DNA of 64,000 nucleotides from Rhizophlyctis rosea (GCA_027596075.1 JADGJC010000006.1:186001-250000); one strand, 5' to 3'. Counted from the stretch's first letter, positions 21,782-33,155 are shown. Translations and numbers: made by a program. Notes: a model not told the origin generated them from the sequence alone.

Positions 21782-24700
21782 CTACAACAACGGCTCCGAC
21801 CCATTCCAATCCACCACTGCTCCAGGCCACTTGGTCCTAATAACATGCTCTAAAGGCGGAACCAAGCCCTCCCCTTCCTCCGCCCTGCCTTTCGCCGACC
21901 CCACCGGTCTATTTGGCAATGTTATCGACAACCGAATCTCCTCAGTCTGGTTCGCTAAACCATCGTAATAGTACATGTCGAATGATCGGATTGTTTGTGT
22001 ACCTGTTGGTGTTGGAGAGCGAAGGTGGGATTGGAAGGAGGATGAGGAGGGTGGGGCACGTGTTTTTGAGAGGAGGGAGGCGTCGGTGCTGAAGAGGGTT
22101 GTGTAGTGGGATTCGGAGCAGATGATGAAGATTGGATAGGTTGGGTTTTTGAAGTATTCTCCGACCTTTGAGGAGGGGGGAGATGTTGGAGGGTGTCGAT
22201 GATTCAGAGGTTCGGGGTGGCTAGGGTGGTGTAGGAATTTGATTCACTTACCTTCAAAGAACCGTAATGTTCGTAGAGGGTCAAGTAGCCGAATTGTACC
22301 GGGTGTTTGATGCCTTTGAGAAGGTTTCCTCCTTCATCGTCATCACCATCGCCACCTCCCAACTGAACATCTCCATCAAAAACGTTGGATATAGCTTGAC
22401 CGGTCAATATTAGATTGACCATTTCCTGCAAAAGAGTCAAGTACATCAGTCATTCTAACTTTGGAATACATTTCCTACCCCTATGAACGAAAATACCCTG
22501 CCAACAATGCCCTACCTGCGTACAATACCCATGCCGTCCAATCAACCGAACATCCGGTTCATCCATATCCTCCATCTTGATGGTGTCAATGCCTCGCGTC
22601 AGGATGAGCGAGTACAAGAACTGAATGACGCCGTGGCGGCCTGTTTCGTTCACCATAAACTGAGAAAATCCGGAGAGAGAAACCAATTTGCCCGGAATGA
22701 GTTTGTCAACCCCTATATGAAACTGCTTTAAATCTGTTCCTCACTTTCCACCAACCTGACTAATATTCGATGCCAAAAACTCTCGACTAGACCCTTGATC
22801 AGAAAACTCATGCAGCTCCATATTCTCCGTAATCCCATCCGGCATGTACCGCTCACGGGACATTGTGCTCATGCTGACTCGGGCGTTGGCGAGATATCTG
22901 GTTGATTGGGAAGTGTTAGCCCGATGTAATAGTTTAACGTCCCCGCCTACTCGTCAGGTGAAAAAACGTTCCGCCAGGCAACGTACAGGCATATAATCAC
23001 TCTACGCTCTCGATCTCCTCCGGCTTGCCAAAGAATCTCGTTCAATGCATCAATGAGGGCCGTGCGGCACTGTGCAGGGGTTGGACGTACTTTTCCTGCA
23101 CTGGTGAGTAAGTGTGAAGATAAAATTGAAAGAGGAAGAAAGTTAAATTGAGCACACGATTTATCAGAGCCGATCAATCAAGAACCCATTATCACTTACT
23201 GCGTTGCAAATGAATGACTTGTGAAGAGTAAGTGCTTTAACACAAAGGCTTGTACCGCTGCCAGTAGACCACATGGTCCGCCCTTAAAGGAATCAAGTAA
23301 GTATTGAGTGAAAGTTTCTTGAGCAGAAACAGACCACCTGTAGCATCTGTCACATACACCACACCGCCTCACCTTCTGCTGCACAATCCCATACCTTAAC
23401 TCCTCCCTTTCACAAAACTCAAACCCCTTATTCTTCCACTCCTCTCCAAACGTAGCTCTGCCCCGATCACCTGGAAACACCAAGCACCTCAACGCCAGCG
23501 CCGTCTGAGTTGTTATCAACGTCCCTCCACGTCCGACTCCAAGAGAAGTTCCGATGCTAAGGCCACTAAGGATGTTGGAAAGGTTGGTGTCGGAAGTAAG
23601 TTCATCATCTAGGTGGTCTGTTACTTCAAGATCGTGGGTTAGGAAGGAAACGGAACTACGGGGTTGGGTTGGGGTGCGTGGGGATGCTGTCCGTGGTGGG
23701 TTGTGGGTTGTCCATGGGGTGGGTTTTGGTGAAGGCTTAGAGGCATCGGATGGAGGACGAGCTGTGGAAGGTCGGTGGGGTGTGTCAAATCCCGTGGGGC
23801 TGTCTCTTTCATCGCTCCGTCGAGATGATTTGCGACTTGACTGGCCAGGGATACCACCGGTTGGGCTACCACTTCCTCCAACTAACAATTCCCGCGACGC
23901 TCGTAATCCAGGGCCGACATGGTCCTGCATAACCGACCGGGGATTGGCAGATGAAAAGGCTCCCAGAGCTTTTGCAAATGCAGCAGTGGTAGCATGGGAA
24001 GGATCGTCGGAAGAGTTCCCTATGCGGGAGGCATCCACATGACGCAGTGGGTTGGCATATGAGAATGTGTCCATTGGATCAGGATAATCTTCATCAGGCA
24101 AACTTGGACGCCGGGAGATGTACTTTGCGGTGATGCTTGCACTATGGGTGTCCCTCGTTGGCGAGATATCCGTATGTGTTGATGCTGCTGCTCCTCGGGC
24201 TGCTGTTCTTGGGCGTTCGGCTGCAGTTGTTGGACGGGTTTTAGGTGGTGATAGGTCGTCCTGTGAGAGATGAGTAGATTTCAAGACGGTGGGCAGATTC
24301 TTTGCAATGATTTCAAGATATGTTTTCTCTGGCTGCTCTGAACAGTGGAATGTGTTGATCAGACTTCTTTTTGCATGTCTCCTGCGGTCCAATGGATAAC
24401 TACCAACCGGAACTCTTATTCTGCCGCACCCATTTGATTATGCCCAGCTGTTTTGCAAGTTCCTGCCGATTAGACAGCCCTGATTGCTGTGCTTACACGT
24501 AACCAATTAGTTTGTAAATTGAAGTAAAATGGTGTCAAACAAATCTTCTTACCCCTTGCTCGTTGTCCTCCTGCAGGAAAACCCCGGCTGTACGCTTAAA
24601 CCCTCTGGCATTCAGATACTCTCTGATCAATGCGCCGGCTAGGATATTTGTGGAAAAGGACGTTGATTGCTTTGAGGTGGACGCGGGTATTGAGGGTGCT

Positions 24701-24810
24701 TGGCCTGGTGCAGTTTTAGGGCGGTTGCTATGTGACTTCAAGTGTTGATCCGACTCTCGCCTAGCAGCACGGGCGGAAGACACAACCCGTGGATACAAAG
24801 GATCGGGCAT
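21782..24810 (-). CDS. LisH-containing MINDY-4/FAM188-type deubiquitinase
   Basis: Cysteine protease that trims ubiquitin chains (Lys48-linked for MINDY enzymes). The N-terminal LisH-like motif is TNILAGALIREYLNARGFKR, TAGVFLQEDNEQG. After KQLGIIKWVRQNK and EQPEKTYLEIIAKNLP comes a long disordered linker rich in Pro, Ser and Thr (about 23560-24290). The catalytic domain starts with LRCLVFPGDRGRATFGEEW and the active-site Cys motif GGPCGLLAAVQAFVLKHLLF. Further exons give GVIQFLYSLILTRGID, RHGYCTQEMVNLILTGQA, SNVFDGD, VGEYFKNPTYPIFIICSESH (catalytic His) and YYYDGLANQTEEIRLSI, ending VIRTKWPGAVVDWNGSEPLL. The LisH-plus-linker layout matches MINDY-4 rather than MINDY-3. The start at 24810 (MPDPLYPRVVSS) is the best ATG; an upstream in-frame ATG at 24999 is possible. 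Confidence 0.88.
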
Positions 24811-25258
24811 AGTCGATATCGGAAGCCTGTTGTTTCTCAGTCCAGCTTCTCTTGTCACAGCAAAAGAAAGCGTGTAGGGTGTAGTGGGCGTGAAAATGCC
24901 TGGCATCCAAAATGCGCTGGCTGTGCTCACCCTGACCGCCTTGGTATGCTTTGTTTGTTTGGTGTCTGATTGCTGACGTGACCTGATTACCCAATCCATC
25001 TATCAATGGCACGACCACTGATTGCTTTCTGAAAAGCTCAAATCACCTATATCTTCTTCTTTCACCCCGGTGACATATACCTCCTGGTGTGCATAATGGC
25101 AATGAGGCCTCCGTTTTGGTATTGGTCCTATCATAATGAATGCCGTGGGAGTAGCTTCAAGCAGGTATCAACCCATGCTTCCATAGTGTACCATGTAAAT
25201 AAAGAAATCTGGAGGTGACAGCGAAACAGAGTTTCTTAATGCTGGCTCTATAAACCGT
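24811..25258. other. Intergenic region upstream of the deubiquitinase gene
   Basis: 448 bp between the deubiquitinase start and the GST-like gene's stop. An alternative upstream start for the deubiquitinase lies here (24999). Otherwise nothing is seen. Confidence 0.45.
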
Positions 25259-26377
25259 TCAATCTACATATCTGAACCCTCCCTTAACCGATCGACCCGC
25301 GACATGGTCATCTTCATGACCTTCAAGGAACTTCTTAATAGCGTCCAACGGAAATGTAAGCGTTACCACCCGATTAAGAGCCACCGTCATGTCCAAATCG
25401 CTCGTCTCCACCAATGATCCAGCCAACTCCAGTTCGGCGTCTCCGCTCACAACACCAACTTTAACCGCCTTCCCCTCATTCGCCTTCACATCCGCCTGCC
25501 CTTCCCAATCCTTCAGCAAGAAATCAACAGCATCCTCCACAGTCACCTCGATCAACGCCCCCCGCTCGTCAAGTGCCACATATCTTTCCAACTCATATAG
25601 CCAGCGCGCCGTCATGGGAAACTTTTCCCATTCTTCTCTCCCACCGACGAACGACTTTGCCCGTTTTGCTACAGATGCGACGGCAAGATCAGTAGCGTGC
25701 GGGTACGAAGACGTTGGCAAGAGCCATTTACTGCCGTAGTTTGAAGATTCCAGTAGCGAATGTTCAATCAATGATAGATATGATTTGATGGGATGCGGAG
25801 GAGGAGGTATTGATCTACTAGCGTATTGTTCTACTGGGGCACCGGCCGTACGTCTGTGTGCCCCGAGATGGGGTAACAATCTGCGATAAAAGACTTGATC
25901 GCTCCACCCTATCAACATACTTGCGAGTGTACCAAAAACGGGCGTCCTTCTGGTCTCGTGTTGCGCTGGTGGGGGACCGGGAAATAAGGTTGGGGAGGGG
26001 TATCTGGTGGCACGAATATGAGCTTCCATCCAGGACATACTGATATGCGAAAACAATACCAACATGCGGTCCACCATCCTGAAAACGGTGCTACTTCCCA
26101 GGTAGAAGTTCCGTCCAAGTTGTACGAGGGGCTCTTCGGAGTTCCCCATCGCCGGGTGCAAGCGACCAAAACCGGCATAACTATCGTGGTAGCAGTCGTA
26201 CCAGTCCTTGTTTTTCAGCGATAAAGCCCACCGGAACCGAGTAGTTATGTCGTGTATGCGGCAAACAGTCGGAGAGGGAGTATGTCGCCGAGTTAAAGTG
26301 TGGATTATGAGGGGAGGATTGGTCGGTCCGTGAGCGCCGAGCGATGTTCGCGTGGTGTATTTTGTTACAAAGTCCAT
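25259..26377 (-). CDS. GST-fold-like protein of unknown function
   Basis: Single exon of 372 residues from the ATG at 26375-26377. The first 110 residues have the outline of a thioredoxin/GST N-terminal domain: PLIIHTLTRRHTPSPTVCRI, ALSLKNKDWYDCYHDSYAGF, then PLVQLGRNFYLGSSTVFRMV, like the GST pattern of a substrate strand followed by a Ser-Ser turn. The C-terminal part is helical, with SLIEHSLLESSNYGSKWLLP, PHATDLAVASVAKRAKSFV and FPMTARWLYELERYVAL, resembling a GST C-terminal domain (the aDlavasv motif). About 90 further residues have no known counterpart. I infer a distant GST relative; enzyme activity and substrate are unknown. Confidence 0.6.
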   Translation of the reverse strand: MDFVTKYTTRTSLGAHGPTNPPLIIHTLTRRHTPSPTVCRIHDITTRFRWALSLKNKDWYDCYHDSYAGFGRLHPAMGNSEEPLVQLGRNFYLGSSTVFRMVDRMLVLFSHISMSWMEAHIRATRYPSPTLFPGPPPAQHETRRTPVFGTLASMLIGWSDQVFYRRLLPHLGAHRRTAGAPVEQYASRSIPPPPHPIKSYLSLIEHSLLESSNYGSKWLLPTSSYPHATDLAVASVAKRAKSFVGGREEWEKFPMTARWLYELERYVALDERGALIEVTVEDAVDFLLKDWEGQADVKANEGKAVKVGVVSGDAELELAGSLVETSDLDMTVALNRVVTLTFPLDAIKKFLEGHEDDHVAGRSVKGGFRYVD

Positions 26378-26740
26378 CTTGGTGTTGTGTGCAAGCTTGT
26401 TCGTGAGTAAACTGGCCTTAGAAGTTGACTAAGGCAGTAAGTGTGAAGATCTCCTCACCACATCAGGAAGCCGCCGACACCAATACTTACGGAAGCAATA
26501 AATATTCAAGCAAATAGTGAAGCGGTTGTGTAGGAGGTGCTATGGTATTTGTGCTGTAACGATGAATTCGGCATAGGTACTTTGGAAGAGAACTTGCAGA
26601 GCGGGAATTTATGAGACACGTCATGTCACGCGTGGCGCATGTGTACCTACCTTTCTAAGCTTGCGAAGTCCAAGTCCATCCTTCTTCAAGATCTCTTTCT
26701 GCCCATCCCTTCTTGTCCAACCTCACACATTCCATAAATC
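26378..26740. promoter_or_regulatory. Shared divergent promoter region of the GST-like and SWC5 genes
   Basis: 363 bp between two diverging starts. It contains one ACGCGT word (near 26628), the MluI cell-cycle box sequence of fungi, inside GTCACGCGTGGCGCATG. A single hexamer is weak evidence for regulation. Confidence 0.5.
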
Positions 26741-27755
26741 ATGGGTGACCTAACCACCGCAAACTTCGCTTCAGACTCAGAGGATGACGACGAGGACTTC
26801 ATCCCTGACAGTTGGTGTCATTGAAGTTCCTTGCACACTTCCAGTCCAGAAGTTCTCACCTTTTGCCCAAACCCCACGCAGATGCAGCAGATCAGTCTGA
26901 CTCAGGGTCAAGCGACTCGGACGATAGCGAAACAGAAGCTGCCGACGGCTCCGTCCCGGCAAAGCGCAGAAGCCGCAAGCGGCAAAAAGGCAAGAAGAAG
27001 CAAAAACAGACAGCACCAGGCGAAGACCCTGCCTCGCTACGTGCTTCAATTGAAGCGGCCGAGCGCGCAGAGCAAGAGCGGAAAGCAAAGATTAATGATA
27101 TATGGAGTTCGATGCGGACCGATGATGGTGCCACCAAGAAGTCGTCGAACTATCTGGCGGCATATGAAGCATCCCTAAACTCGAAAACAAACAAAGTCAC
27201 AAAGACGTACCAATTCGCTGGCAGGCAGTTCAGGTAGGTTCATATGGGTTTTTCCCTTTCTGCGCAGTCTGCATATCAGTCCCTCAAACCGGTTCCGCAC
27301 ATTCCAAACAACCAGCATAGAACAATCCATCACCCCAACCCTCCAATCAGAACCCCTCGCACCACAAGAACCACCTCCAGGCTCTACCACTCCTACCGCC
27401 CCAAAAGCTCGCAAATCCCGCCTAATGGAGATCGCCGAAAAGTTCGGTGTAGCACACGAGGCAGCCAAACTCACCGTGCTCGAGAAATCTAAGCTTGATT
27501 GGGTAATGCACGTGGACGAAAGTGGTGATGCGGAACGGTTGCAGCATCATCGGAAAGATGGGTGGGTGTCGTGTTTCTGAGGGAAGAGAGTTTTGTTGGA
27601 TCTTGGGGTGGCATGCTCCGTATGCTGATCAAATGCATCTCTGACCGCTTCTTTGATTTTACAGGTATTTGGAAAAGCATGACTTCTTGTCGAGGATGGA
27701 TCAGCGGCAGGCGGAGCATTTGCAGAGTTTGAAGCGGACTGGGCGGCGGCGGTGA
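26741..27755 (+). CDS. SWC5: SWC5/CFDP1 (BCNT-C domain) subunit of the SWR1 chromatin-remodelling complex
   Basis: Part of the nuclear complex that exchanges H2A for H2A.Z. Four exons (26741-26810, 26882-27233, 27316-27561, 27665-27755) total 759 nt, 252 residues. The N-terminus is acidic (SDSEDDDEDFIPD, then SDSGSSDSDDSETEA), as in SWC5, where it binds H2A-H2B. A basic Lys/Arg stretch (KRRSRKRQKGKKKQKQ) and a helical region (RASIEAAERAEQERKAK) follow. The C-terminal BCNT domain is clear: AKLTVLEKSKLDWVMHVDES, then KDGYLEKHDFLSRMDQRQAE. The glycine codon of KDGY spans the last intron. Length is normal for the family. Confidence 0.93.
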
Positions 27756-28140
27756 GTTAATAGGGTGCGGCTTTAATATGGGCATTCTTGCCAGCGGATG
27801 GGCTGTGCGCGCAGTGTGTATGAATTGTACATGGTAGTCATACGGAAATATACCCGGTCGCCGGCGGTTGTTGGCGATAGCTTCAGCCAAACTCTACCGG
27901 CCCACTCCTTCATCCCATATGACAACATTTGTACCTTTCAATGAACCAACCTCACAGTTGAGATCGGTGGGGCAATCAACTGAAATACATAATATATTAG
28001 GGTATGACTATTTAGCAAACATATGTATACAAAATTTAGTATGTGCTGGTATGTGCTATGACAGCAAATGCAAAATACTAATCGACGCGTCGAACGCAAA
28101 TGAGGGATACCATCCCTCTACCCGGCTGAGCGCAAATCGC
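27756..28140. other. Convergent intergenic region
   Basis: 385 bp between the SWC5 stop and the stop of the small minus-strand gene. AT-rich in the middle (27960-28060). No gene seen. Confidence 0.5.
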
Positions 28141-28590
28141 TCAATCCCTCCTCGGGATCAACTTCAACTTCACCCAGACATCCCCGTACTGATCCGTCCT
28201 GCTCTTCAAATGCCCCATATTCCCACTCGCCGTGCACCTCCACGGCGTCCGCGTCCCAACCTTCTTCGGTAAATTGTAGTTGATGAACCCGATTTCGCTG
28301 ACCTCCCAATCCTTCAACGAGTCCCTCTTCAAGCGTACGAACTGGTTGGCTATGATTTTCCCATCAGGTGCGATGAAGTGGTCGCAGATGATTTTCCATG
28401 TTCCGTCGTTGCGGCCGACGCGTGTTGTTAGGGAGGGCCAGGAGTTGCGAGGGTGGCGGGCAAAGTATTTGAGATCTGAGACGAAGTCTTTCACGTATTG
28501 TTTGTGCCGGGCTTTCATGGCGTCGGCTGACGGGGCGGCGGGTGCGGTGGGGGAGGGTCTGGAGGACATTGGGGAGAGTGCGACAGACAT
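28141..28590 (-). CDS. Small unknown protein, 149 residues
   Basis: I do not recognise it. The single open frame runs from an ATG at 28588-28590 to the stop at 28141-28143. After a Ser/Pro/Ala-rich leader the sequence looks like a folded domain: YVKDFVSDLKYFARHPRNSW, GTWKIICDHFIAPDGKIIAN, RLKRDSLKDWEVSEIGFINY, and a C-terminal YGDVWVKLKLIPRRD. Alternating hydrophobic strands suggest a beta-rich fold. Codon composition shows the C-rich then G-rich pattern typical of genes in this window, which supports it as coding. Upstream exons cannot be excluded. Confidence 0.6.
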   Translation of the reverse strand: MSVALSPMSSRPSPTAPAAPSADAMKARHKQYVKDFVSDLKYFARHPRNSWPSLTTRVGRNDGTWKIICDHFIAPDGKIIANQFVRLKRDSLKDWEVSEIGFINYNLPKKVGTRTPWRCTASGNMGHLKSRTDQYGDVWVKLKLIPRRD

Positions 28591-29210
28591 TGGGCTGGGA
28601 AAGATAGGTCGTGTAAGTGGTGTGGACGAAAAGCGGTGCTTTTCGTATGCTTTGGTACTTACAGGAAGTATGGATAGATCTTACGTGAAAGTACTCTTTG
28701 TTGTAAATCCTAAGCTGCGCCCGCTAGTCAATAAGCTGCAGGGAAGTGTGTCGGTTACAGTGTACTGGCGAGGTATCCACCAGACGCAACTCCACTCACT
28801 TGCTTTCCTTGGTGTATGACTACCAGCTATCAATACTGATCAACTTCAGTACGGTGAATGTGGACGCGGACGCAAAGGCTTGTTTGTAAACACTTGGTGT
28901 GAAGTTCAGCGCAAGAGGGCGGCCAAGAACGAATGTGCTATTTATGCGGGGATTGTGAGGGAAGATGTTCGAAGACGAGGTGACCACGGGTCACAGTGAG
29001 GCTTGCAAATCATATTCCCTTTTTGGGTCATACTGTGTTATGTCAGAAATTGATCGTCGTGCCGACGGATTTTTGGCCGATAAGCAGGGGTCTGGCATCC
29101 TGGATAAGATGGCGCGTATCCTCACTCCCTTTCCCCACCCACGTCCTCCATCTTCACTTTGTTCAGCAAGTCTCTCCGCCCTATTGCCGTGACTTATACG
29201 CCCGGCCGCA
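28591..29210. promoter_or_regulatory. Shared divergent promoter region
   Basis: 620 bp between the small unknown gene and the 5-hydroxyisourate hydrolase gene, which diverge. No supported gene or individual site. Confidence 0.45.
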
Positions 29211-29771
29211 ATGTCAACCCACAAAAGCCCAATAACAACCCACGTCCTCGACACCGCCAACGGCGTAGCAGCCAAAGGTGTAAAAGTCTCCCTCTCCTAC
29301 GGGCTCCAAACCACTTCCGCAGGGACAGATAGTTCAAGCTGGAAACTTCTCGCTTCTGGGTATGCCGCTTGAGTTCCGTGTCGTTGCCCAGAACGACGAA
29401 AATAACTACACTTTGACAAACGCTCGGACATAACCACTATTCGTTGTTGCTCTACTAGGGAGACCGACGCAGACGGTCGCTGCACCGCTCTCCTTCCCGG
29501 AACGAACGGCGTCCCACATAGACTACAACCAGGAACATACCGCTTGACGTTTCGCGTGAAGGAGTATTTTGCCGAGAAAGGAATGCAGTCCTTCTTTCCT
29601 TTTGCTCAGGTACTGTTGTTTCATCGCAGGAAGGCTCGAGCACCAGAGATTGGACGTTCTCATCTTCGCCTCTACCAGGTCGTATTCGAAGTCCCAGAGT
29701 CACCACAAAGTCACTACCACGTTCCTCTCCTTCTAAGCCCATATTCCTTCTCCACATACCGCGGCACATAA
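29211..29771 (+). CDS. 5-hydroxyisourate hydrolase (transthyretin-like), purine catabolism
   Basis: Hydrolyses 5-hydroxyisourate, the product of urate oxidase, on the way to allantoin. Three exons (29211-29359, 29459-29609, 29679-29771) total 393 nt, 130 residues, the usual size. The N-terminal signature THVLDTANGVAAKGVKVSL contains the catalytic His. The middle exon has the PGTYRLTFRVKEYF segment. The C-terminus YHVPLLLSPYSFSTYRGT has the second conserved His and ends YRGT where most family members end YRGS. No urate oxidase or OHCU decarboxylase gene lies in the window. No peroxisomal targeting signal is evident. Confidence 0.95.
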
Positions 29772-29940
29772 TGACTTCCCCATAATCAATAAGACAAAGC
29801 CACTATCACCACTCTTGCACATCCAAAGATTGTACTTGTATATATATCATATCCTGCATATTTTGAATTTAACAGCTTTACATGGGGAAATTTACATATT
29901 ACATAGTAAGAAGAGAGAGGACCCTTCAAATGCTACGGAT

Positions 29941-31512
29941 TTAGAAATTCTGAGAATCTACCAATTTCGTCTTCGTCATTTTCAATTCATCCGCAGTATC
30001 ACTCTTCGGTGCCAAAGTGCCACTCTTCGAAAACGCCCCGCTTATCCTCCCCGCCAATCCAGAATATGAGCCCTCCTCCGCGCCCCGTTTACCGATCCCC
30101 ATCGATTGCAGTGTTGGGCTTTTGACGAGGTTGGCGAGCTTGCGGTATGTGCTGGTATCATTCGACTGACCGCCTTTGCCAGGACTTAGCATGTCGTCCA
30201 GCCTTGCTATTACTTCGTCCAATTCTGGTCTCTGCTCAGGGTCCCGGGCGATCAAGTTCGCGATTAGCTCATTCCAGGTGTTTGGCATGCCGGGAATTGG
30301 TGTCATGGGGTCTTCAGCGGCCAGAATGGCCTCCCGCACGGCATGTGGATCTCCATCAACTTTGGTGTAGGGAATTGCGTCCATTGTCAATTCCCACAGC
30401 AGCATTCCCAGGCCGTAAATATCGCACTATTGCAAAGAAGTTAGATCGGCGTGGACTGATGTCGGTGCACTACATGAGAATCCGCTCAGGCGCGTACCTT
30501 GAAGTTATATTTGTATCCGACAACGGCGAGGTATTCTGGCGGCAAATAGTTGACCGTACCCGTCCATTTCTGTTGTGTCCGGTGACTGGCATATGTACTA
30601 CAAAGACAAATGTCAATGTCACCTTCCAAAAGTGCGCCAACCTTCACCCAACAATGACCCACCTCAACCCGAAATCCGTCCAGAGCGCCTGCCCTCCCGC
30701 ATCCACAAGCACATTATTGCTCGAAATATCATGATGCACGATCTTCCTACTATGCAAGTGCTTCATCCCATTCGCCATCCCCCTCGCCAATCTGAAGAAC
30801 CACGCCCAATCATGATGGTCGATCCGCTTCTCCCGCTCCGTCTTTGCATACGACCGCAAGCTTCCGTACTTCGCCCAGTTCATCAGGATGGAGATGTGCG
30901 GCTCGCCGCGGATGGGGACATGGGTTATTCCAAAGAGTTCGACGACGTTTGGATGGGTACCGACATTAAGCATGATGGCCACTTCGTTGCGGATTTCTTT
31001 TTTGAGTTCGGAGGTGCGGACGCCGCGGACTTTAAGGGTTTTCATTGCTATGTCTGTAACATGACATCTCGTAAGTTTTGTTTTCCTGGTCTATCTGCAA
31101 AGAATCTCCACCTACATTGGTAACCAGCCTGCTGTGCCGCAATGCCTACGAATCGCCCTTTCGCCACCGTCGCGTATCCTCCACTTTTGACCACATCGAC
31201 GTTATCCATCATCAGGATGTCCTCAAAGAAGAAGTACGGCACGCCTCGTGGAGGACCATCATTGTTGATGGGTTGAGGACCGGACGGTGTGGCAGACTCA
31301 TAGTTGTATTCGGCTGGCACGGACTCGGAAGAATTCTTCAACGCTAGCCGTTCAAGTTGACGTCGAAATAAGTTGTAAAGGACTATGACGCCGATTATGA
31401 GGACGGCTATCACGGCACCCAGCAGGGCAGGAACCCATACTGGGATGCCAGTTTCTGATGCTCGTTTTTGGAGGTGGGTGAGGGGAAGGTTGAGCGGGAG
31501 TGTAGGAGCCAT
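29941..31512 (-). CDS. Membrane-anchored protein kinase (TKL-like) with almost no ectodomain
   Basis: Predicted single-pass membrane kinase. From the ATG at 31510-31512, about 21 residues (MAPTLPLNLPLTHLQKRASE) precede a transmembrane helix, VPALLGAVIAVLIIGVIVLY, then a basic stop-transfer (NLFRRQ). An in-frame TGA lies just upstream of the ATG, so a larger ectodomain would need an unseen exon. Kinase motifs in order: Gly-rich loop KSGGYATVAKGRFV, Lys of DIAMKTLKVRG, catalytic loop IVHHDISSNNVLVD (HHD instead of HRD), DFG as WTDFGL, activation segment TVNYLPPEYLAV, then CDIYGLGMLLWELTM and ARDPEQRPELDEVI. The Arg-to-His change in HRD is allowed in some active kinases. The C-terminal tail is Ser/Lys-rich. 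Probably cytosolic kinase domain with an outside N-terminus. Confidence 0.85.
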
Positions 31513-32008
31513 TTGGGGAGTAGGTGCGGGAAACGAAATTCAAGAGCGAGGGGAATCAACGACCGAGGTTGAGGTCACCCTACAACGCCACCATCATATG
31601 AGAGAGTTTGAACCGAAACTGAATGAGGCACTGCACGGCAATGAGGGTAGCGCGGTATGGTTACGGTGCCGGCGATAAGGGGCACCGAGATTTTCGAACT
31701 GACGCGAGAGTTTCCGTATGAAAAGTGGGGAAGAGCCCAAAATAAACAAATGCATTGAGCGAAACTCCACCGGCAAGGCGGTTGGCATTTTGGCGCCAAA
31801 TGCTGATAGGAAGCTTATCGCTTACAGGGCACCGTATGAGGTAAGCATTCACCCGCTGCTTAACTACTATGTCATGTGAATTGCTTTACTTTGGTGCCCA
31901 CAACTTTCCATCCCTCCTCTCCGCACTTCTCTTTCACTTCTCCGCCGTTTTCTCTCAACCGTCACCTCCTTCCGCATACATACAATCCGTCGTTACACGT
32001 ACGAAGTT
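31513..32008. promoter_or_regulatory. Divergent promoter region with an E2F-type palindrome
   Basis: 496 bp between the kinase and TRIR-like starts. TTTGGCGCCAAA at 31789-31800 is a perfect 12-bp palindrome matching the E2F/DP consensus on both strands. It lies 277 bp from the kinase ATG and 208 bp from the TRIR-like ATG. A pyrimidine-rich tract (31905-31970) precedes the TRIR-like start. Confidence 0.6.
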
Positions 32009-32883
32009 ATGACTGACAAAAATTCTACAACTTCGAGACCGGCACCAACAGCAAAAGCCACTGCACCAGCAGCAACGATACAGCCGAAAACCACCACTTC
32101 GTCCACACTAGTGTCCACCATAAAACCTGTCACCACTTCCGCTCCACCAACAAATAAGTTAAGGTCCGTGACGGAGTGGAGTCATCAAAGAAGACTTTTC
32201 AAGAGAGGCAGGAGAGAGATGAGACTGCCCGTGGTTGTCCCTGGAAGTTAGCCTTGGACAATAAGGGCTGTCGGCAGGTCTTACCCTCCGTTGTTCCTCT
32301 CAAATATGCATATTTCTGTTACACAAAACGGACAAAATCAAGTCATGCATCAAGCTCACAGCTTAAGACCCTCACACATAACAGCAATGATGGACACTTC
32401 CTGGCCGGGCTGACTGTGGCGCAAGAAGAAGAGGAAGCAAAGAAAAAGAAGCAAGAGGAGTTAGCGAAGTAAGTTTCTCTTCCGTGGCGACGATCAAGAA
32501 ATCCGATCAAAGAGAACGGAGTCGCCAATGCTTGCGGGGACGAACCCACCATTTATACTTTCTATTGACATTGGAAAATAACGAATTAGGAGAAAAGCAT
32601 GGGAGGCTTCGTTTGTAAGTTCGACACTATTCCTTGCATCAACCACGTTCATATCTTATCCTGTCAAGAAAGTAACAACGAATCTGACACTTCACAGAAA
32701 CGCCGTGGCAAACGCAAGAATCCTGCAACACAAGAGACTCAAAACAAGAAATCCAAACCGGAGGAAGAGATCGCCGCTGACTTGGACCCAGCAGCATCAG
32801 CCTACCTGAAGGAAATGCGCAAAATGAAGGAGAAGCTTGGGGAGGGTGATTCTGGGAGTGGTGTTCGACCACTCGTCAAATGA
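32009..32883 (+). CDS. TRIR-like (C19orf43-type) small basic protein
   Basis: The animal relative TRIR is a telomerase-RNA-interacting ribonuclease; the role in fungi is unknown. The ATG at 32009 starts a Thr/Ala/Pro-rich leader (MTDKNSTTSRPAPTAKATAP). An intron of about 218 nt (from 32165, donor weak) joins it to NDGHFLAGLTVAQEEEEAKK, resembling the family's NDGSFLE element followed by a Lys/Glu/Gln helix. Two further small introns lead to KRRGKRKNPATQETQNKKS and the C-terminus DPAASAYLKEMRKMKEKLGE, ending RPLVK, the hallmark of TRIR. The N-terminal exon and its splice are the weak part. The E2F-type palindrome lies in the shared promoter. Confidence 0.65.
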
Positions 32884-33155
32884 ACTTTTTGTTTGATTTC
32901 TCCTTTTTCTTTCTACATCTCTCATTTGGTTCTGCACGGCACTTGGTTCTCGGTTACTGCAACCTTTTAATACATACCGTATCACAATCTACTCGTGCTT
33001 GTTCTCGTCTCCCCTGTCCACGTGGGATACCTTTCGATGATTTGTTTCAATGTTGGAAAAAGGCCACCACCGTACGCTCCAAACCGCCCGTATCACTCAT
33101 ACATCTCAAGTCATAACAGAACATCTCGGTTTCCTTATGGTACATTGAGCACGGA

